64,000 nt of DNA. It comes from Mycolicibacterium aubagnense (lineage in GTDB: Bacteria; Actinomycetota; Actinomycetes; Mycobacteriales; Mycobacteriaceae). The stretch lies in the NCBI RefSeq assembly GCF_010730955.1, contig NZ_AP022577.1, forward strand, positions 3,968,001-4,032,000, read 5' to 3'. The notes beneath the pieces are model-generated. The model was not told the DNA's origin. It made no database searches and saw nothing but the letters and a program-made list of their open reading frames with translations. Positions within the stretch are counted from its first letter, which is position 1; each line of letters opens with the position of its first letter. The position numbers were made by a program, and so were the translations under genes. Positions 9,483-18,738 of the stretch are shown here, one piece after another.

Positions 9483-9564
9483 GGGCACTCCTTTGCCGGT
9501 CCGGCGGGTGTACCTGACTCTAAATCCGTGACGCCGTGTCCATGCCGCGTTTCGCGGGCCCGGC

Positions 9565-10509
9565 TTACGGGGTGACGAGGGTCTGAGCGAACTCGTCGAT
9601 GGCGTCGACCATCTGGTTCAGGCCCGGCTGCTCGAGCGGGTAGTGGCCGGCGTTGTCGAGCACGACGATCGTCACCGGAACCCTGGTGATCTGGCTCAGG
9701 AACGGGTCGCTGAGATGCTGCGGTGTCCACCGGTCGGCACCGGGCTGTGTCAGCAGCACCGGGCAGGTGGCGAAGTCCTCGGGTTCGACGGCCGGCTGAT
9801 AGCCCATGTACGAGGCGAGGAACGCCATCGAGACCCGGTTTCCGGCCGACGTGCGGTCGGCGAGACAGGCCCGCAGCGCCTTCTTGTCGTTGACCAGAGT
9901 GTGCATCTTGCTGACCGCCCACATGGGGATACGCATCCGGCGCAGCGGTGTCCTGGCGACACGGCCCATCACCGGTCCGCCGAGCCGACCCACCGTTGGC
10001 CTGAGTGCGGTCTCGACCTGGACCTGGGGATTGCGCTGGTCCAGGAACGTCATCCCGACGATGCCCGCGACGTGCGGGCTGATCGCGGCGACGTGGTACG
10101 TCAGCATCCCGCCGGCGCTGAGGCCGTACAGCAGGATCGGGCGGTCGTCGCGCTTGAGTTCGGCGGCAACAAGATCGACTCCGGCGGCGACCCAGTCGTC
10201 GTAGGTGACCAGTGCGCCCGGCGCGACCTCGGTGACTCCGTAGCCGGGCATGTCGACGGCGATGGTCTCGTATCCGCGCCTGGTCAGCGGCGCCCCGGCG
10301 ATGGTGCTCATCTGACGACCGTTGGTGCCGACGCCGTGGAATAGGATGACCTTCACCGGCGCGTCCGGGTTGCGGTACGTGTCCAGGTGGATGCGGTGCC
10401 CCTGCCAGTCCCACCACTCCTCGGTCGGCTCCATGCCGGGCTTGATCCGGTACTCCACAGGCAGGTGCTGTTGGATTGTGCGCCAGGCTTTTTGGTCGGT
10501 ATAGGTCAT
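9565..10509 (-). CDS. Alpha/beta hydrolase
   Basis: A 314-residue alpha/beta hydrolase-fold protein. Motifs: oxyanion HGVGTNGRQMS, nucleophile elbow YGLSAGGM, and C-terminal His in DNAGHYPLEQPG, which fits a catalytic triad. No signal peptide or TM segment is seen, so it is cytoplasmic. It heads a minus-strand run: 82 bp separate it from the BVMO, then a second hydrolase and the hydrolase/synthetase fusion follow. The start ATG 10507-10509 gives the usual length. The upstream gene (MocR regulator) is on the same strand 106 bp away. It is probably an esterase or lipase-like enzyme; the substrate is unknown. Confidence 0.82.
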   Translation of the reverse strand: MTYTDQKAWRTIQQHLPVEYRIKPGMEPTEEWWDWQGHRIHLDTYRNPDAPVKVILFHGVGTNGRQMSTIAGAPLTRRGYETIAVDMPGYGVTEVAPGALVTYDDWVAAGVDLVAAELKRDDRPILLYGLSAGGMLTYHVAAISPHVAGIVGMTFLDQRNPQVQVETALRPTVGRLGGPVMGRVARTPLRRMRIPMWAVSKMHTLVNDKKALRACLADRTSAGNRVSMAFLASYMGYQPAVEPEDFATCPVLLTQPGADRWTPQHLSDPFLSQITRVPVTIVVLDNAGHYPLEQPGLNQMVDAIDEFAQTLVTP

Positions 10510-10615
10510 GGTGGGAGATTAGCGTTCCGTACGCCGGCCCGTTGCCGGCATCCGCGAACCTTTACGGGGGCCGAGTAAGGGGTGCCCGGTCAACCCGCAC
10601 CGTTCTCGAGCTGCG

Positions 10616-12028
10616 CTACTTGATCGCCGCGGCAATGGCCTCGGCGAAGCGCTGTGCGGTCGCTCGGTTGATCCGCGCGAAATTGACCGCAAGACCGTTG
10701 ATCTCGGCTCCGGATCGTTGCGGAAAGGCGGAGAGTGGCGCGACGATCAGGCCGTCGGCGTTGAGCCGTTGGGCAATGTCGCGGTCGCGGTGTCCGTCGG
10801 GCAGCAGGATGGCGACGTGCAGCCCCGCCTGGACGCCGAGCACCTCCAGGTTGGGGCACCGCGCTTCGAGCTCGGTGATCAGAATGTCACGGCGGCAACG
10901 ATATTCACGGCCGGACCGGGCGAGATGCCGTTGCAGGTCCCCGGCGGTGATCAGTTCGGTGAGGGCGATGCGGGTGATGGTGGACACCGCGATGCGGTGA
11001 TCGTGAAGATAGGTCTGGACCGCGTCGCATAGGGGTAGTGGCGGCACCAACCAGGCCGCGCCCAGGCTCGAGGCGAGGATTTTGGACGCGGTGCCGACGT
11101 AGGCGACGTGTGCTCCGGCGCCGGGAATCGATCTGATGGCCGGCAGTGGCGCAACGCCATAGCGGAACTCGCCGTCGTAGTCGTCTTCGATGACGATCGA
11201 CCCGGTTCGCTTGGCCCACGCAACGAGCTCGGCCCGCCGATTCACCGAAAGTCGGTGTCCGAGTGGGTACTGGTGCGCAGGTGTCGTGTAGACGATGCCG
11301 GCCTCGTCGCCGAGCTCGTCGACGCATAGCCCGTCCTGGTCGACGGGAATGAAGGTCGTGTCCAAACCGGCGCGGGTGAACTCTTCCGCCGCGGCGGGGT
11401 AGCAGGGCGATTCGAGATAGCAGCGGCTGAGGCCACTGACGGCAGCCAGTGTCTGGACGGCGGCAGTCGATCCGGGAATGTCGAAAACAGTGTGGGTGTC
11501 GACACCCCGGTTGATGCGGAGGTGGTGGGCCATGGCGGCCGTGAACGCGTCGTCGGGGCCTTCCCATGGGGAGACCGCTGTGGGTCGGGACGCCGCCGCA
11601 GCTCGCCAGGCGCGGGTCCAGGCCCGCATGTCGATGAGTCCGGTGTCAGGGGACCCGGGGCGCAGGTCAACGAGGTTCTCGGTCGGGCGCCGAGCGTCAT
11701 GCGCTGCCGGGGCGGGTGCTGTGTCGTCGAGGCGGGGCGTGCGGCTGGACAGCCCGGCCCGGGCGGCCGCCGTGGCGCCGGCGGTGGTCCGGGTGCCGGC
11801 GCCGGGCACGCCTTCGAGAAATCCGGCAGCGACCAGTTCGTCGTAGGCGGCCGCGACCATCGTTCGCGACGCCCCGAGGTCGTGGGCCAGCGCGCGGGTG
11901 GACGGCAACCAGTCCCCGTCGCCGACCTGCCCGGCAGCAATCAACGCCACCAGCTGACTCGCGATCGACCTGGCGCTGAGGTCGGCGGTGTCGAGAGGGA
12001 GATGCACCAGCCGGGTGTGACGGGCCAC
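10616..12028 (-). CDS. MocR/PdxR-type regulator (GntR HTH + aminotransferase fold)
   Basis: The protein has an N-terminal GntR winged-helix (about the first 75 residues, with LPSTRALAHDLGASRTMVAAAYDEL) and a large C-terminal domain of the class I aminotransferase fold (PLP site around VGTASKILAS, with Lys as the expected Schiff-base residue). This is the MocR architecture; PdxR-like members sense PLP and control vitamin B6 or amino-acid genes. I prefer GTG 12026-12028. A TTG at 12052 would add eight residues; neither start has a strong ribosome site. It is transcribed divergently from a PNPOx-like flavoprotein gene 78 bp away, the typical arrangement for a MocR target, so it probably controls that gene and itself (inference). 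Confidence 0.87.
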   Translation of the reverse strand: MARHTRLVHLPLDTADLSARSIASQLVALIAAGQVGDGDWLPSTRALAHDLGASRTMVAAAYDELVAAGFLEGVPGAGTRTTAGATAAARAGLSSRTPRLDDTAPAPAAHDARRPTENLVDLRPGSPDTGLIDMRAWTRAWRAAAASRPTAVSPWEGPDDAFTAAMAHHLRINRGVDTHTVFDIPGSTAAVQTLAAVSGLSRCYLESPCYPAAAEEFTRAGLDTTFIPVDQDGLCVDELGDEAGIVYTTPAHQYPLGHRLSVNRRAELVAWAKRTGSIVIEDDYDGEFRYGVAPLPAIRSIPGAGAHVAYVGTASKILASSLGAAWLVPPLPLCDAVQTYLHDHRIAVSTITRIALTELITAGDLQRHLARSGREYRCRRDILITELEARCPNLEVLGVQAGLHVAILLPDGHRDRDIAQRLNADGLIVAPLSAFPQRSGAEINGLAVNFARINRATAQRFAEAIAAAIK

Positions 12029-12106
12029 CCCGGCAGCATACTGGCCTGACAAAAAACATCATTTCTGGCCATTCAGACAAGGCCGCAATCATGGTGATCT
12101 TGAATC
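12029..12106. promoter_or_regulatory. Divergent MocR/PNPOx-like intergenic region with direct repeats
   Basis: This 78-bp region separates the two divergent starts. CTGGCC occurs twice in direct orientation 24 bp apart (12041-12046 and 12065-12070), each followed by a GAC-containing tail. AATCATGG also occurs twice (12087-12094 and 12103-12110), the second copy containing the start codon of the flavoprotein gene. MocR proteins commonly bind direct repeats, so the CTGGCC pair is the better operator candidate. No convincing -10/-35 pair stands out. Confidence 0.35.
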
Positions 12107-12754
12107 ATGGAGACGCTCAACCGCAAGTACGGCCGACAGTCCACGGCGCGCGCCGCCCTCGACGAGTTCCTCGATGGGCAATGGTGGGGCGTGCTGAACG
12201 TCGGCGACGTGGCGCGCCCGAACGGCATGGTCCGGCCACTTGCGGTGCCGACGTTGTACGTCCGTCACGAGGACCGGATTCTCCTCCACGGCTCGACCGG
12301 CGCGGGCACGCTGGGCGTCAAGGGCGCGGGGCGGCAAGTTGCCTTCTGTGTGACGGCCATGGATGCACTTGTGTTGGCGCACAGCACTTTTGACTCGTCG
12401 GTTCACTATCGGTCCGCAGTGCTGTACGGCGAGGTGCAACCCGCGCGCCGTGAGGATCGGGCGGCCTTGCTCGAGCGCTTCAGCGAGCTGCTGATCCCCG
12501 GGCGTACCGCCGAGGTGCGCGCGATGTTGCCGAAGGAGATCGCGGCGACCAACGTCATCTCGCTGCCGATCGTCGACGGCGACTGGGTCTACAAGGTCAA
12601 CGGCGGCCCCATGGCCGAACCTGACGAGGAGACCACCGCGTGGGCCGGCATCGTGCCGTTCTCCGTCACCTACGGGGAGCCCCAGCGGGCGGACTGGTCG
12701 ACGGCGGATTTGCCGGACTCGGTGCGGGCGATGGTCGCCGCGGGAGGCGCCTGA
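12107..12754 (+). CDS. Pyridoxamine-5'-phosphate-oxidase-like flavoprotein
   Basis: A 215-residue cytoplasmic protein of the FMN-binding split-barrel (PNPOx-like, Pyridox_ox_2) group. Pattern features: an N-terminal WWGVLNVGD strand pair, RPLAVPTLYVRHEDRILLHGSTGAG (barrel core with Gly-rich loop), a GRQVAFCVTAMDALVLA strand, and the HYRSAVLYGEV segment typical of this family. Members bind FMN, F420 or heme, so true PNP oxidase activity is not assured. The start is ATG 12107-12109. The divergent MocR regulator suggests control by PLP or a related ligand. The stop is followed by about 190 bp before dnaK. Confidence 0.82.
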   Translation: METLNRKYGRQSTARAALDEFLDGQWWGVLNVGDVARPNGMVRPLAVPTLYVRHEDRILLHGSTGAGTLGVKGAGRQVAFCVTAMDALVLAHSTFDSSVHYRSAVLYGEVQPARREDRAALLERFSELLIPGRTAEVRAMLPKEIAATNVISLPIVDGDWVYKVNGGPMAEPDEETTAWAGIVPFSVTYGEPQRADWSTADLPDSVRAMVAAGGA

Positions 12755-12838
12755 CCGGCGTAGATGGGGGCCGGATAGGCATTGTTGGGGAATCGGGAAT
12801 AGATCGCGAACCGCTCAAGTTGGACTCACCGACAACAA

Positions 12839-12859
12839 GTTGAGTGCACTTGGCTCAAG
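12839..12859. promoter_or_regulatory. HAIR operator 1 (HspR site) upstream of dnaK
   Basis: GTTGAGT-N7-GCTCAAG matches the HspR-associated inverted repeat (CTTGAGT-N7-ACTCAAG) at 12 of 14 positions. It lies just upstream of a near-consensus -35 element TTGACA (12866-12871). A lone half-site GCTCAAG also occurs at 12813-12819. Repression of dnaK by HspR with DnaK as co-repressor is established for actinobacteria. Confidence 0.85.
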
Positions 12860-12893
12860 TTCGGCTTGACAGGCGGCCCCGTCCGATAGCAAG

Positions 12894-12914
12894 CTTGAGC
12901 GCAGTTCGCTCAGA
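12894..12914. promoter_or_regulatory. HAIR operator 2 (HspR site) upstream of dnaK
   Basis: CTTGAGC-N7-GCTCAGA is a second, less symmetric HAIR-like site 55 bp downstream of the first. It lies between the TTGACA at 12866 and the dnaK ribosome site AGGAGG (12934-12939). Occupancy of both sites would bracket the probable promoter. The exact -10 is unclear (GATAGC at 12885-12890 is a weak candidate). Confidence 0.7.
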
Positions 12915-12946
12915 TTAACCAACAATGTCTATCAGGAGGCATCACT

Positions 12947-14809
12947 ATGGCTCGTGCGGTCGGTATCGACCTCGGGACCACCAACTCGTGCGTCGCGGTG
13001 CTCGAGGGTGGCGACCCCGTCGTCGTCGCGAACTCGGAGGGCTCCCGGACCACCCCGTCGGTCGTGGCGTTCGCGCGCAACGGCGAGGTGCTGGTCGGCC
13101 AGCCCGCCAAGAACCAGGCAGTGACCAACGTCGACCGGACCATCCGTTCGGTGAAGCGGCACATCGGCACCGACTGGACTGTCGAGATCGATGGCAAGAA
13201 CTACACCTCGCAGGAGATCAGCGCGCGCACGCTCCAGAAGCTGAAGCGCGACGCGGAGGCGTACCTCGGTGAGGACATCACCGACGCCGTGATCACGGTC
13301 CCGGCCTACTTCAACGACGCCCAGCGTCAGGCCACCAAGGAAGCCGGCCAGATCGCCGGCCTGAACGTGCTCCGCATCGTCAACGAGCCGACCGCGGCCG
13401 CCCTGGCCTACGGCCTGGACAAGGGCGAGAAGGAGCAGACCATCCTGGTCTTCGACCTCGGTGGCGGCACTTTCGACGTCTCGCTGCTGGAAATCGGTGA
13501 GGGCGTCGTCGAGGTCAAGGCGACCTCCGGTGACAACCACCTCGGTGGTGACGACTGGGACCAGCGCATCGTCGACTGGCTGGTGGAGAAGTTCAAGGGC
13601 ACCAGCGGCATCGACCTGACCAAGGACAAGATGGCGATGCAGCGTCTGCGTGAGGCTGCCGAGAAGGCCAAGATCGAACTGAGCTCGAGTCAGAGCACCT
13701 CGATCAACCTGCCGTACATCACGGTCGACGCGGACAAGAACCCGCTGTTCCTCGATGAGCAGCTGACCCGCTCGGAGTTCCAGCGCATCACCCAGGATCT
13801 GCTGGATCGCACCCGTAAGCCGTTCCAGCAGGTCATCAAGGACGCCGGCATCTCGGTCTCCGACATCGACCACGTGGTCCTCGTCGGTGGCTCGACCCGT
13901 ATGCCCGCCGTCACCGAACTGGTCAAGGAACTGACCGGTGGCAAGGAGCCCAACAAGGGCGTCAACCCGGACGAGGTCGTGGCCGTCGGCGCCGCGCTGC
14001 AGGCCGGTGTGCTCAAGGGTGAGGTGAAAGACGTTCTGCTGCTTGACGTCACCCCGCTGTCCCTCGGTATCGAGACCAAGGGTGGCGTGATGACCAAGCT
14101 GATCGAGCGCAACACCACCATCCCGACCAAGCGGTCCGAGACCTTCACCACGGCCGACGACAACCAGCCGTCGGTGCAGATTCAGGTCTTCCAGGGTGAG
14201 CGCGAAATCGCCGCGCACAACAAGCTGCTCGGCAGCTTCGAGCTGACCGGCATCCCGCCGGCTCCGCGTGGCGTGCCGCAGATCGAGGTCACCTTCGACA
14301 TCGACGTCAACGGCATCGTGCACGTCACCGCCAAGGACAAGGGCACCGGCAAGGAAAACACGATCAAGATCCAGGAAGGCTCCGGCCTGTCCCAGGAGGA
14401 GATCGACCGGATGATCAAGGACGCCGAGGCGCACGCGGAAGAGGACAAGAAGCGTCGCGAAGAGGCTGACGTCCGCAACCAGGCCGAGTCGCTGGTCTAC
14501 CAGACGGAGAAGTTCGTCAAGGACCAGCGTGAAGCCGAGGGTGGCTCGAAGGTCCCCGAGGACACCTTGACCAAGGTCGACGGTGCCATCGCCGAGGCCA
14601 AGACCGCGCTCGCCGGCACCGACATCGCCGCCATCAAGACGGCCATGGAGAAGCTGGGCGTCGAGAGCCAGGCCCTGGGCCAGGCGATCTACGAGGCCAC
14701 CCAGGCCGAGCAGGGCGCCGGTGCTGGTGCGGGTGCCCCGGGTGCCGGTGCGGCTGACGACAACGTCGTGGACGCCGAGGTCGTCGAGGACGATCAGGAG
14801 CACAAGTGA
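12947..14809 (+). CDS. dnaK: Chaperone DnaK (Hsp70)
   Basis: The 620-residue Hsp70 chaperone. N-terminal ATPase: [19 protein letters not shown] (phosphate 1), [19 protein letters not shown] (phosphate 2) and [14 protein letters not shown]. Substrate-binding domain: from about residue 365 ([14 protein letters not shown]), with the lid and an Ala/Gly-rich tail ending in [10 protein letters not shown]. It binds exposed hydrophobic peptides in an ATP-driven cycle with GrpE and DnaJ. An excellent AGGAGG ribosome site sits 7 nt before ATG 12947. It is the first gene of the dnaK-grpE-dnaJ1-hspR operon, its stop overlaps grpE by 4 nt, and two HAIR sites lie upstream. In this family DnaK also acts as co-repressor for HspR. 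Confidence 0.99.
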   Translation: MARAVGIDLGTTNSCVAVLEGGDPVVVANSEGSRTTPSVVAFARNGEVLVGQPAKNQAVTNVDRTIRSVKRHIGTDWTVEIDGKNYTSQEISARTLQKLKRDAEAYLGEDITDAVITVPAYFNDAQRQATKEAGQIAGLNVLRIVNEPTAAALAYGLDKGEKEQTILVFDLGGGTFDVSLLEIGEGVVEVKATSGDNHLGGDDWDQRIVDWLVEKFKGTSGIDLTKDKMAMQRLREAAEKAKIELSSSQSTSINLPYITVDADKNPLFLDEQLTRSEFQRITQDLLDRTRKPFQQVIKDAGISVSDIDHVVLVGGSTRMPAVTELVKELTGGKEPNKGVNPDEVVAVGAALQAGVLKGEVKDVLLLDVTPLSLGIETKGGVMTKLIERNTTIPTKRSETFTTADDNQPSVQIQVFQGEREIAAHNKLLGSFELTGIPPAPRGVPQIEVTFDIDVNGIVHVTAKDKGTGKENTIKIQEGSGLSQEEIDRMIKDAEAHAEEDKKRREEADVRNQAESLVYQTEKFVKDQREAEGGSKVPEDTLTKVDGAIAEAKTALAGTDIAAIKTAMEKLGVESQALGQAIYEATQAEQGAGAGAGAPGAGAADDNVVDAEVVEDDQEHK

Positions 14810-15459
14810 CGCGTCCGGAAAACTTCGGCGACGATTCGAACGAGCCGGTGACCATCACCGACAAGCGGCGCATCGATCCGGAAACCGGCGAAAAGCGTGA
14901 GGGCGCTCCGGCGTCGGCCCCTGAGGGGTCGGCGCCGGGCTCCCCGGCCTCCGGTGAGGCCGCCGAGTCTCCGGTGTCCGATGAAGCCGCCGAGCTCAAG
15001 GCAGACCTGCAGCGGCTCAAGGCCGAGTACGACAACTACCGCAAGCGCGCGGGCCGTCAGGAGCATGCCGCGGTAGAGCGGACCAAAGGTCTTGTCGTGC
15101 AGCACTTTTTGCCGGTGCTCGACGATCTCGAGCGGGCCCGCACGCACGGCGACCTGGAATCCGGACCGTTGAAGTCCGTGGCGGACAAGCTTTCCGGAGT
15201 GTTGGAGGGCCTCGGCCTGACGTCGTTCGGTGAAGAGGGCGACGAGTTCGACCCGTCGCTGCACGAGGCCGTTCAGCACGAGGGGGACGGTTCCAACCCG
15301 GTGTTGGGCACCGTCATGCGTCGCGGCTACAAGCTCGGTGATCATGTGCTGCGGCACGCGATGGTCGGTGTCGTCGACGCCGGACCCGCAGCTGATGCGC
15401 CCGACACGCCCTCCAATGCCACCGCTGCGACTGAACAGAAACCAGAATCAAACGAGTAA
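14806..15459 (+). CDS. grpE: Nucleotide exchange factor GrpE
   Basis: A 217-residue protein. It has an acidic, disordered Ser/Pro/Ala-rich N-terminus (about residues 1-55), the long coiled coil ([20 protein letters not shown]) and the C-terminal beta domain ([30 protein letters not shown]). GrpE releases ADP from DnaK. The start is GTG 14806, overlapping the dnaK stop (GTGA), which implies translational coupling. A 28-bp gap with a GAGGAGG-type ribosome site separates it from dnaJ1. Length and motif order are normal. Confidence 0.98.
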   Translation: MTRPENFGDDSNEPVTITDKRRIDPETGEKREGAPASAPEGSAPGSPASGEAAESPVSDEAAELKADLQRLKAEYDNYRKRAGRQEHAAVERTKGLVVQHFLPVLDDLERARTHGDLESGPLKSVADKLSGVLEGLGLTSFGEEGDEFDPSLHEAVQHEGDGSNPVLGTVMRRGYKLGDHVLRHAMVGVVDAGPAADAPDTPSNATAATEQKPESNE

Positions 15460-15487
15460 CCGAGCGACGCTGAGGAGGTGACGCGAC

Positions 15488-16678
15488 ATGGCTCAACGTG
15501 AATGGGTCGAGAAGGACTTCTACAAGGAACTCGGCGTCACCTCTGACGCCACGAAGGATGAGATCAAGCGCGCCGCGCGCAAGGTGCTGGCCGACAACCA
15601 TCCGGACCGCAACCCGAACAACCCGGCGGCCGAGGAACGCTACAAGGCAGCGACCGAGGCCAAGGAAGTTCTCACCGACGACGCCAAGCGTGCCGAATAC
15701 GACGAAACCCGAAGGCTTTTCGCCAACGGGGGATTCGGCCGCCGCTTCGGTGGCGGCGGTGGCGGTGGCGGCTTCGGAGGTTTCGGCGGCGACACGTCGG
15801 AGTTCAACCTGGGCGACCTGTTCGACCAGGCCGGGCAGACCGGCGGCGCCAACATCGGTGACCTGTTCGGCGGCCTGTTCGGCCGAGGCGCGCAGCAGCC
15901 GCGCCCCAGCCGGCCGCGCCGCGGCAACGACCTGGAAACCGAAACCGAGCTGAGTTTCCTCGAAGCGACCAAGGGCGTGGCGATGCCGCTGCGTCTGACC
16001 AGCCCGGCACCCTGCACCAACTGCCACGGCAGCGGCGCGCGCCCGGGCACCAGCCCGAAGGTGTGCCCGAACTGCAACGGCGCCGGCGTCATCAACCGCA
16101 ACCAGGGTGCGTTCGGCTTCTCGGAGCCCTGCACCGAGTGCCGTGGCACGGGCTCGATCATCGAGTACCCGTGTGATGAGTGCCGAGGCACCGGCGTCTC
16201 CACCCGGACGCGCACCATCAACGTGCGCATCCCTCCGGGGGTGGTCGACGGTCAACGCATCCGGCTGGCGGGTCAAGGCGAAGCGGGTCTCCGCGGGGCA
16301 CCCTCGGGCGACCTGTACGTCACCGTGCACGTCCGGCCCGACAAGGTGTTCGGCCGTGACGGTGATGACCTGACTGTCACCGTTCCGGTGAGCTTCCACG
16401 AGTTGGCTTTGGGGACAACACTTTCCGTGCCGACGCTGGAAGGCAAGGTCGGTGTGCGCGTGCCGAAGGGTACGTCCGACGGCCGCATCCTGCGGGTCCG
16501 TGGGCGCGGTGTGCCCAAGCGTGGCAGCGCCGGTGGCCATGGCGACCTGCTGGTCACGGTGAAGGTGGCCGTGCCGCCGAACCTCGAGGGCGAAGCGGCC
16601 GAGGCGTTGGAGGCGTACGCAAAGGCGGAGCGGGCCAGTGGATTTGATCCGCGGGCCGGTTGGGCAGGGTCGCTGTGA
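15488..16678 (+). CDS. dnaJ1: Co-chaperone DnaJ1 (Hsp40)
   Basis: A 396-residue type I Hsp40. J domain: residues 8-75 with the HPD tripeptide at 38-40. Gly/Phe-rich region: about 80-135, with a long GGGGGGG run. Zinc region: four CxxCxGxG repeats ([32 protein letters not shown]). The C-terminal substrate-binding domains follow. The position directly after grpE and before hspR identifies it as the operon copy (dnaJ1, Rv0352-like) rather than the dispersed dnaJ2. It stimulates DnaK ATP hydrolysis and delivers clients. Its stop codon is the first three bases of a short sequence that recurs at the phoP stop codon (see the repeat at 16676). Confidence 0.98.
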   Translation: MAQREWVEKDFYKELGVTSDATKDEIKRAARKVLADNHPDRNPNNPAAEERYKAATEAKEVLTDDAKRAEYDETRRLFANGGFGRRFGGGGGGGGFGGFGGDTSEFNLGDLFDQAGQTGGANIGDLFGGLFGRGAQQPRPSRPRRGNDLETETELSFLEATKGVAMPLRLTSPAPCTNCHGSGARPGTSPKVCPNCNGAGVINRNQGAFGFSEPCTECRGTGSIIEYPCDECRGTGVSTRTRTINVRIPPGVVDGQRIRLAGQGEAGLRGAPSGDLYVTVHVRPDKVFGRDGDDLTVTVPVSFHELALGTTLSVPTLEGKVGVRVPKGTSDGRILRVRGRGVPKRGSAGGHGDLLVTVKVAVPPNLEGEAAEALEAYAKAERASGFDPRAGWAGSL

Positions 16679-16698
16679 TGAGCGCTTGCGCGACGAAC
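16676..16698 (+). repeat. Intercistronic repeat copy at dnaJ1/hspR junction
   Basis: The 23-bp stretch beginning with the dnaJ1 stop (TGATGAGCGCT-T-GCGC-GAC-GAAC) is matched at 20 of 23 positions by the stretch that begins with the phoP stop at 58020. In both places it overlaps the stop codon and fills the gap to the next gene of an operon. This resembles the behaviour of mycobacterial interspersed repetitive units, but I cannot confirm membership. Confidence 0.5.
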
Positions 16699-16708
16699 CG
16701 AGGACACG

Positions 16709-17068
16709 ATGAGCGCCCGGCGTAAGACAGAGGAAGCCCGTACCTTCCTGATTTCGGTGGCCGCCGAGCTGGCCGGTATGCACGCACAGACGTTGCGGAC
16801 ATACGACCGGCTCGGCCTGGTCAGCCCCCAGCGCACCTCGGGCGGCGGTCGACGGTATTCGCAGCACGACGTCGACCTGCTGCGCGAGGTGCAGCGGCTG
16901 TCCCAGGACGAGGGCGTCAACCTGGCCGGCATCAAGCGCATCATCGAGCTGACCAATCAGGTCGAGGCACTGCAGGCTCGGCTGTCCGAGGTGACGGCCG
17001 AACTCGAACGCGTCCGCAAGCCCAGCACCGCACTGGTGCTGTGGCAGCCGCGGCGCGGAAGCAAGTAA
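16709..17068 (+). CDS. hspR: Heat-shock repressor HspR (MerR family)
   Basis: A 119-residue repressor. It has a MerR-type N-terminal HTH (ISVAAELAGMHAQTLRTYDRLGLVSPQRTSGGGRRYS) followed by recognition of the operator arm (DVDLLREVQRLSQDEGVNLAGIKRII) and a C-terminal coiled coil. HspR binds HAIR sequences and represses the dnaK operon and clpB when enough free DnaK is available. A GAGGA ribosome site (16700-16704) precedes ATG 16709. It is the last gene of the operon, so it controls its own synthesis through the HAIR sites at 12839 and 12894. A further HAIR lies before clpB at 32026. Confidence 0.97.
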   Translation: MSARRKTEEARTFLISVAAELAGMHAQTLRTYDRLGLVSPQRTSGGGRRYSQHDVDLLREVQRLSQDEGVNLAGIKRIIELTNQVEALQARLSEVTAELERVRKPSTALVLWQPRRGSK

Positions 17069-17229
17069 CCCAGCAACTGGCGGTCAGTTTGGCCGCAGCG
17101 TGCTCATCCCTTTATTCTTTGCCCAGGTTCAATATCTGGCAAATGAGCAGGCCGAAATTCAGCCCGAGGGGACGTCCTACATCATGGCAGAACTGGTGAC
17201 GCTGGGCTCGATCGTCCGAACGGGCCCTC

Positions 17230-18435
17230 GTGCTTGACGTCGCGCCGCTAACCGACCGCCGCCGGCGTCTGGCACCGGCGCTGTTGATTGTCAGTGCCGT
17301 AGTTCTGCTCGCCGTGACCATCCCTAGCGCGCCCAATTTGGTCGACTTGCACGTCTACATCCTGGGTGGCGCAGCGCTGGAGCACCCCAACACGCTGTAT
17401 TCGCTGGTCTATTCCGGCCAGTCGCCGATGGCGGGTCAGTCACCGACCGAGCCGTTGCCGTTCATTTATCCGCCGTTCGCCGCGATGCTGTTCTACCCGC
17501 TGAAGTTTCTGCCGTTCGCAGTGGCCGGGCTGTTGTGGCAGTTGGGAATCCTGGCTGCGACGTACGGGATCGTGCGTATGGCGCAGCTTCTGGTGGGTAA
17601 TGGCGGACGTCAAGAGGCGATGCTGTGGACTGCGGGTGTTATCTGGCTCGAGCCGGTGCGGGTTTGCTTGAACATGGGGCAGCTCGGGGTTTTCCTGACC
17701 CTCGCTGTGATGTACGCGGCGTACAGCACCAGATGGTGGGTGTCGGGTCTGCTGGTTGGGTTGGCCACAGGCGTGAAACTGACCCCGGCGATCTCCGGCT
17801 TCTACTTCGTCGGGATGCGCCGCTGGGCAGTAGCCGTGACTTCGGCAGTGGTATTCATTGCCACGGTGGGTCTGTCGGCGCTCCTGGTGCCGAGTGAGAC
17901 GCGCTTCTACTTCACTGGTCTGATCGGCAAGTTTGCGGTCCCGGTGGGCACCGCTATCAACCAATCCTGGAGTGGTGCCATTTTCAGGATTCTGGGGTAC
18001 GACGCTGGACACGGGCCGCTGGTCCTGTCAGTGCTCGCCGTTACGGCTGTGTTGGCCGTGCTGGCATGGCAGGCGCTGGGCGCGGGTGCGCAGACGCGCG
18101 ACCGGTTGGGCTCGTTGTTGGTCGTCGAGATTTTCGGGCTGCTCGCGTCACCGATTTCCTGGGTGCACCACTGGATCTGGTTGGTGCCGTTGATCATCTG
18201 GTTTTTTACGGGCGTGTGGCGCGACAAACCGGGCGCCCGGGTACTCGGGTGGGTATGGGTCGGGGTGACGTTCGTCAGCATTCCCAGTCTGCTGGCGCTC
18301 GCCGAGCCTGGCTTGTGGCAGTTCAGCCGACCGTGGTACCAAGCGTGGGCCGGCTTGATCTACGTCGTTGTGGCTATGGCGACGCTGGGCTGGATGGTGG
18401 TGACGGGTCGTCGCGTAGCGGTGGCGACTCCATGA
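17230..18435 (+). CDS. GT87-type polyprenol-phosphate-mannose mannosyltransferase
   Basis: A 401-residue polytopic membrane protein (about ten hydrophobic helices) of the GT87/DUF2029 group, which in mycobacteria includes PimE and the alpha-1,2-mannosyltransferases of lipomannan/LAM synthesis. Features: an Asp in the first external loop (LVDLHVYILGGAALEHP) as expected for the GT-C catalytic acid, then FIYPPFAAMLFYPL, GVKLTPAISGFYFVGMRRW and ASPISWVHHWIW. Such enzymes use polyprenyl-phosphate-mannose on the periplasmic side. The start is GTG 17230, without a strong ribosome site. A paralogue follows 303 bp downstream on the same strand. The exact acceptor is unknown. Confidence 0.85.
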   Translation: MLDVAPLTDRRRRLAPALLIVSAVVLLAVTIPSAPNLVDLHVYILGGAALEHPNTLYSLVYSGQSPMAGQSPTEPLPFIYPPFAAMLFYPLKFLPFAVAGLLWQLGILAATYGIVRMAQLLVGNGGRQEAMLWTAGVIWLEPVRVCLNMGQLGVFLTLAVMYAAYSTRWWVSGLLVGLATGVKLTPAISGFYFVGMRRWAVAVTSAVVFIATVGLSALLVPSETRFYFTGLIGKFAVPVGTAINQSWSGAIFRILGYDAGHGPLVLSVLAVTAVLAVLAWQALGAGAQTRDRLGSLLVVEIFGLLASPISWVHHWIWLVPLIIWFFTGVWRDKPGARVLGWVWVGVTFVSIPSLLALAEPGLWQFSRPWYQAWAGLIYVVVAMATLGWMVVTGRRVAVATP

Positions 18436-18738
18436 AGCCAAACCGCCGCGACAGGTGATTGGGCTATTTCGACGTGCGCCCACATTCGATTGCTGCCCAA
18501 TTTCTGTAATTTTGTGGCATCGCAGTCGCCGAACATGCCGACCCCGGAAGTAAGTAAGCCGACCTCCGGACATTGCTGGCCTTCCGGGTTTTCCCAGCTG
18601 AGCCCCGCAATGATGTCTGCCATAATTTGCTGATTTTGAATTGTCTTGCGGGGCAATAACTATCGGCGCCCAAAGTACTGCAACAAGGCGCTCTTGTATC
18701 TAATCTAGACGCGACGAACGTCGACGCGTGGGGGATAC
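18436..18738 (+). other. 303-bp gene-free gap with inverted repeats and a promoter candidate
   Basis: No convincing gene lies here; it is visibly more AT-rich than its flanks. Two inverted repeats are present: CCCGGAAG (18543-18550) with CTTCCGGG (18581-18588, followed by TTTT), and GCCCCGCAA (18602-18610) with TTGCGGGGC (18646-18654). The first could end transcription of the upstream GT87 gene. A TATCTAATCT stretch (18697-18706) contains a good -10 (TAATCT) 33 bp before the downstream GT87 start, so that gene probably has its own promoter. A small RNA cannot be excluded. Confidence 0.45.

Noticed and set aside
12932..14803. Open reading frame of about 620 codons antisense to dnaK
   Set aside because: High-GC codon bias leaves the opposite strand open. 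Its translation is low-complexity (Val/Gly/Asp/Arg-rich) with no motif, while the plus strand encodes a textbook DnaK.
18360..18673. Small minus-strand open frames between the two GT87 genes
   Set aside because: No ribosome site, no signal peptide or motif, partly antisense to the GT87 end. Treated as non-coding.
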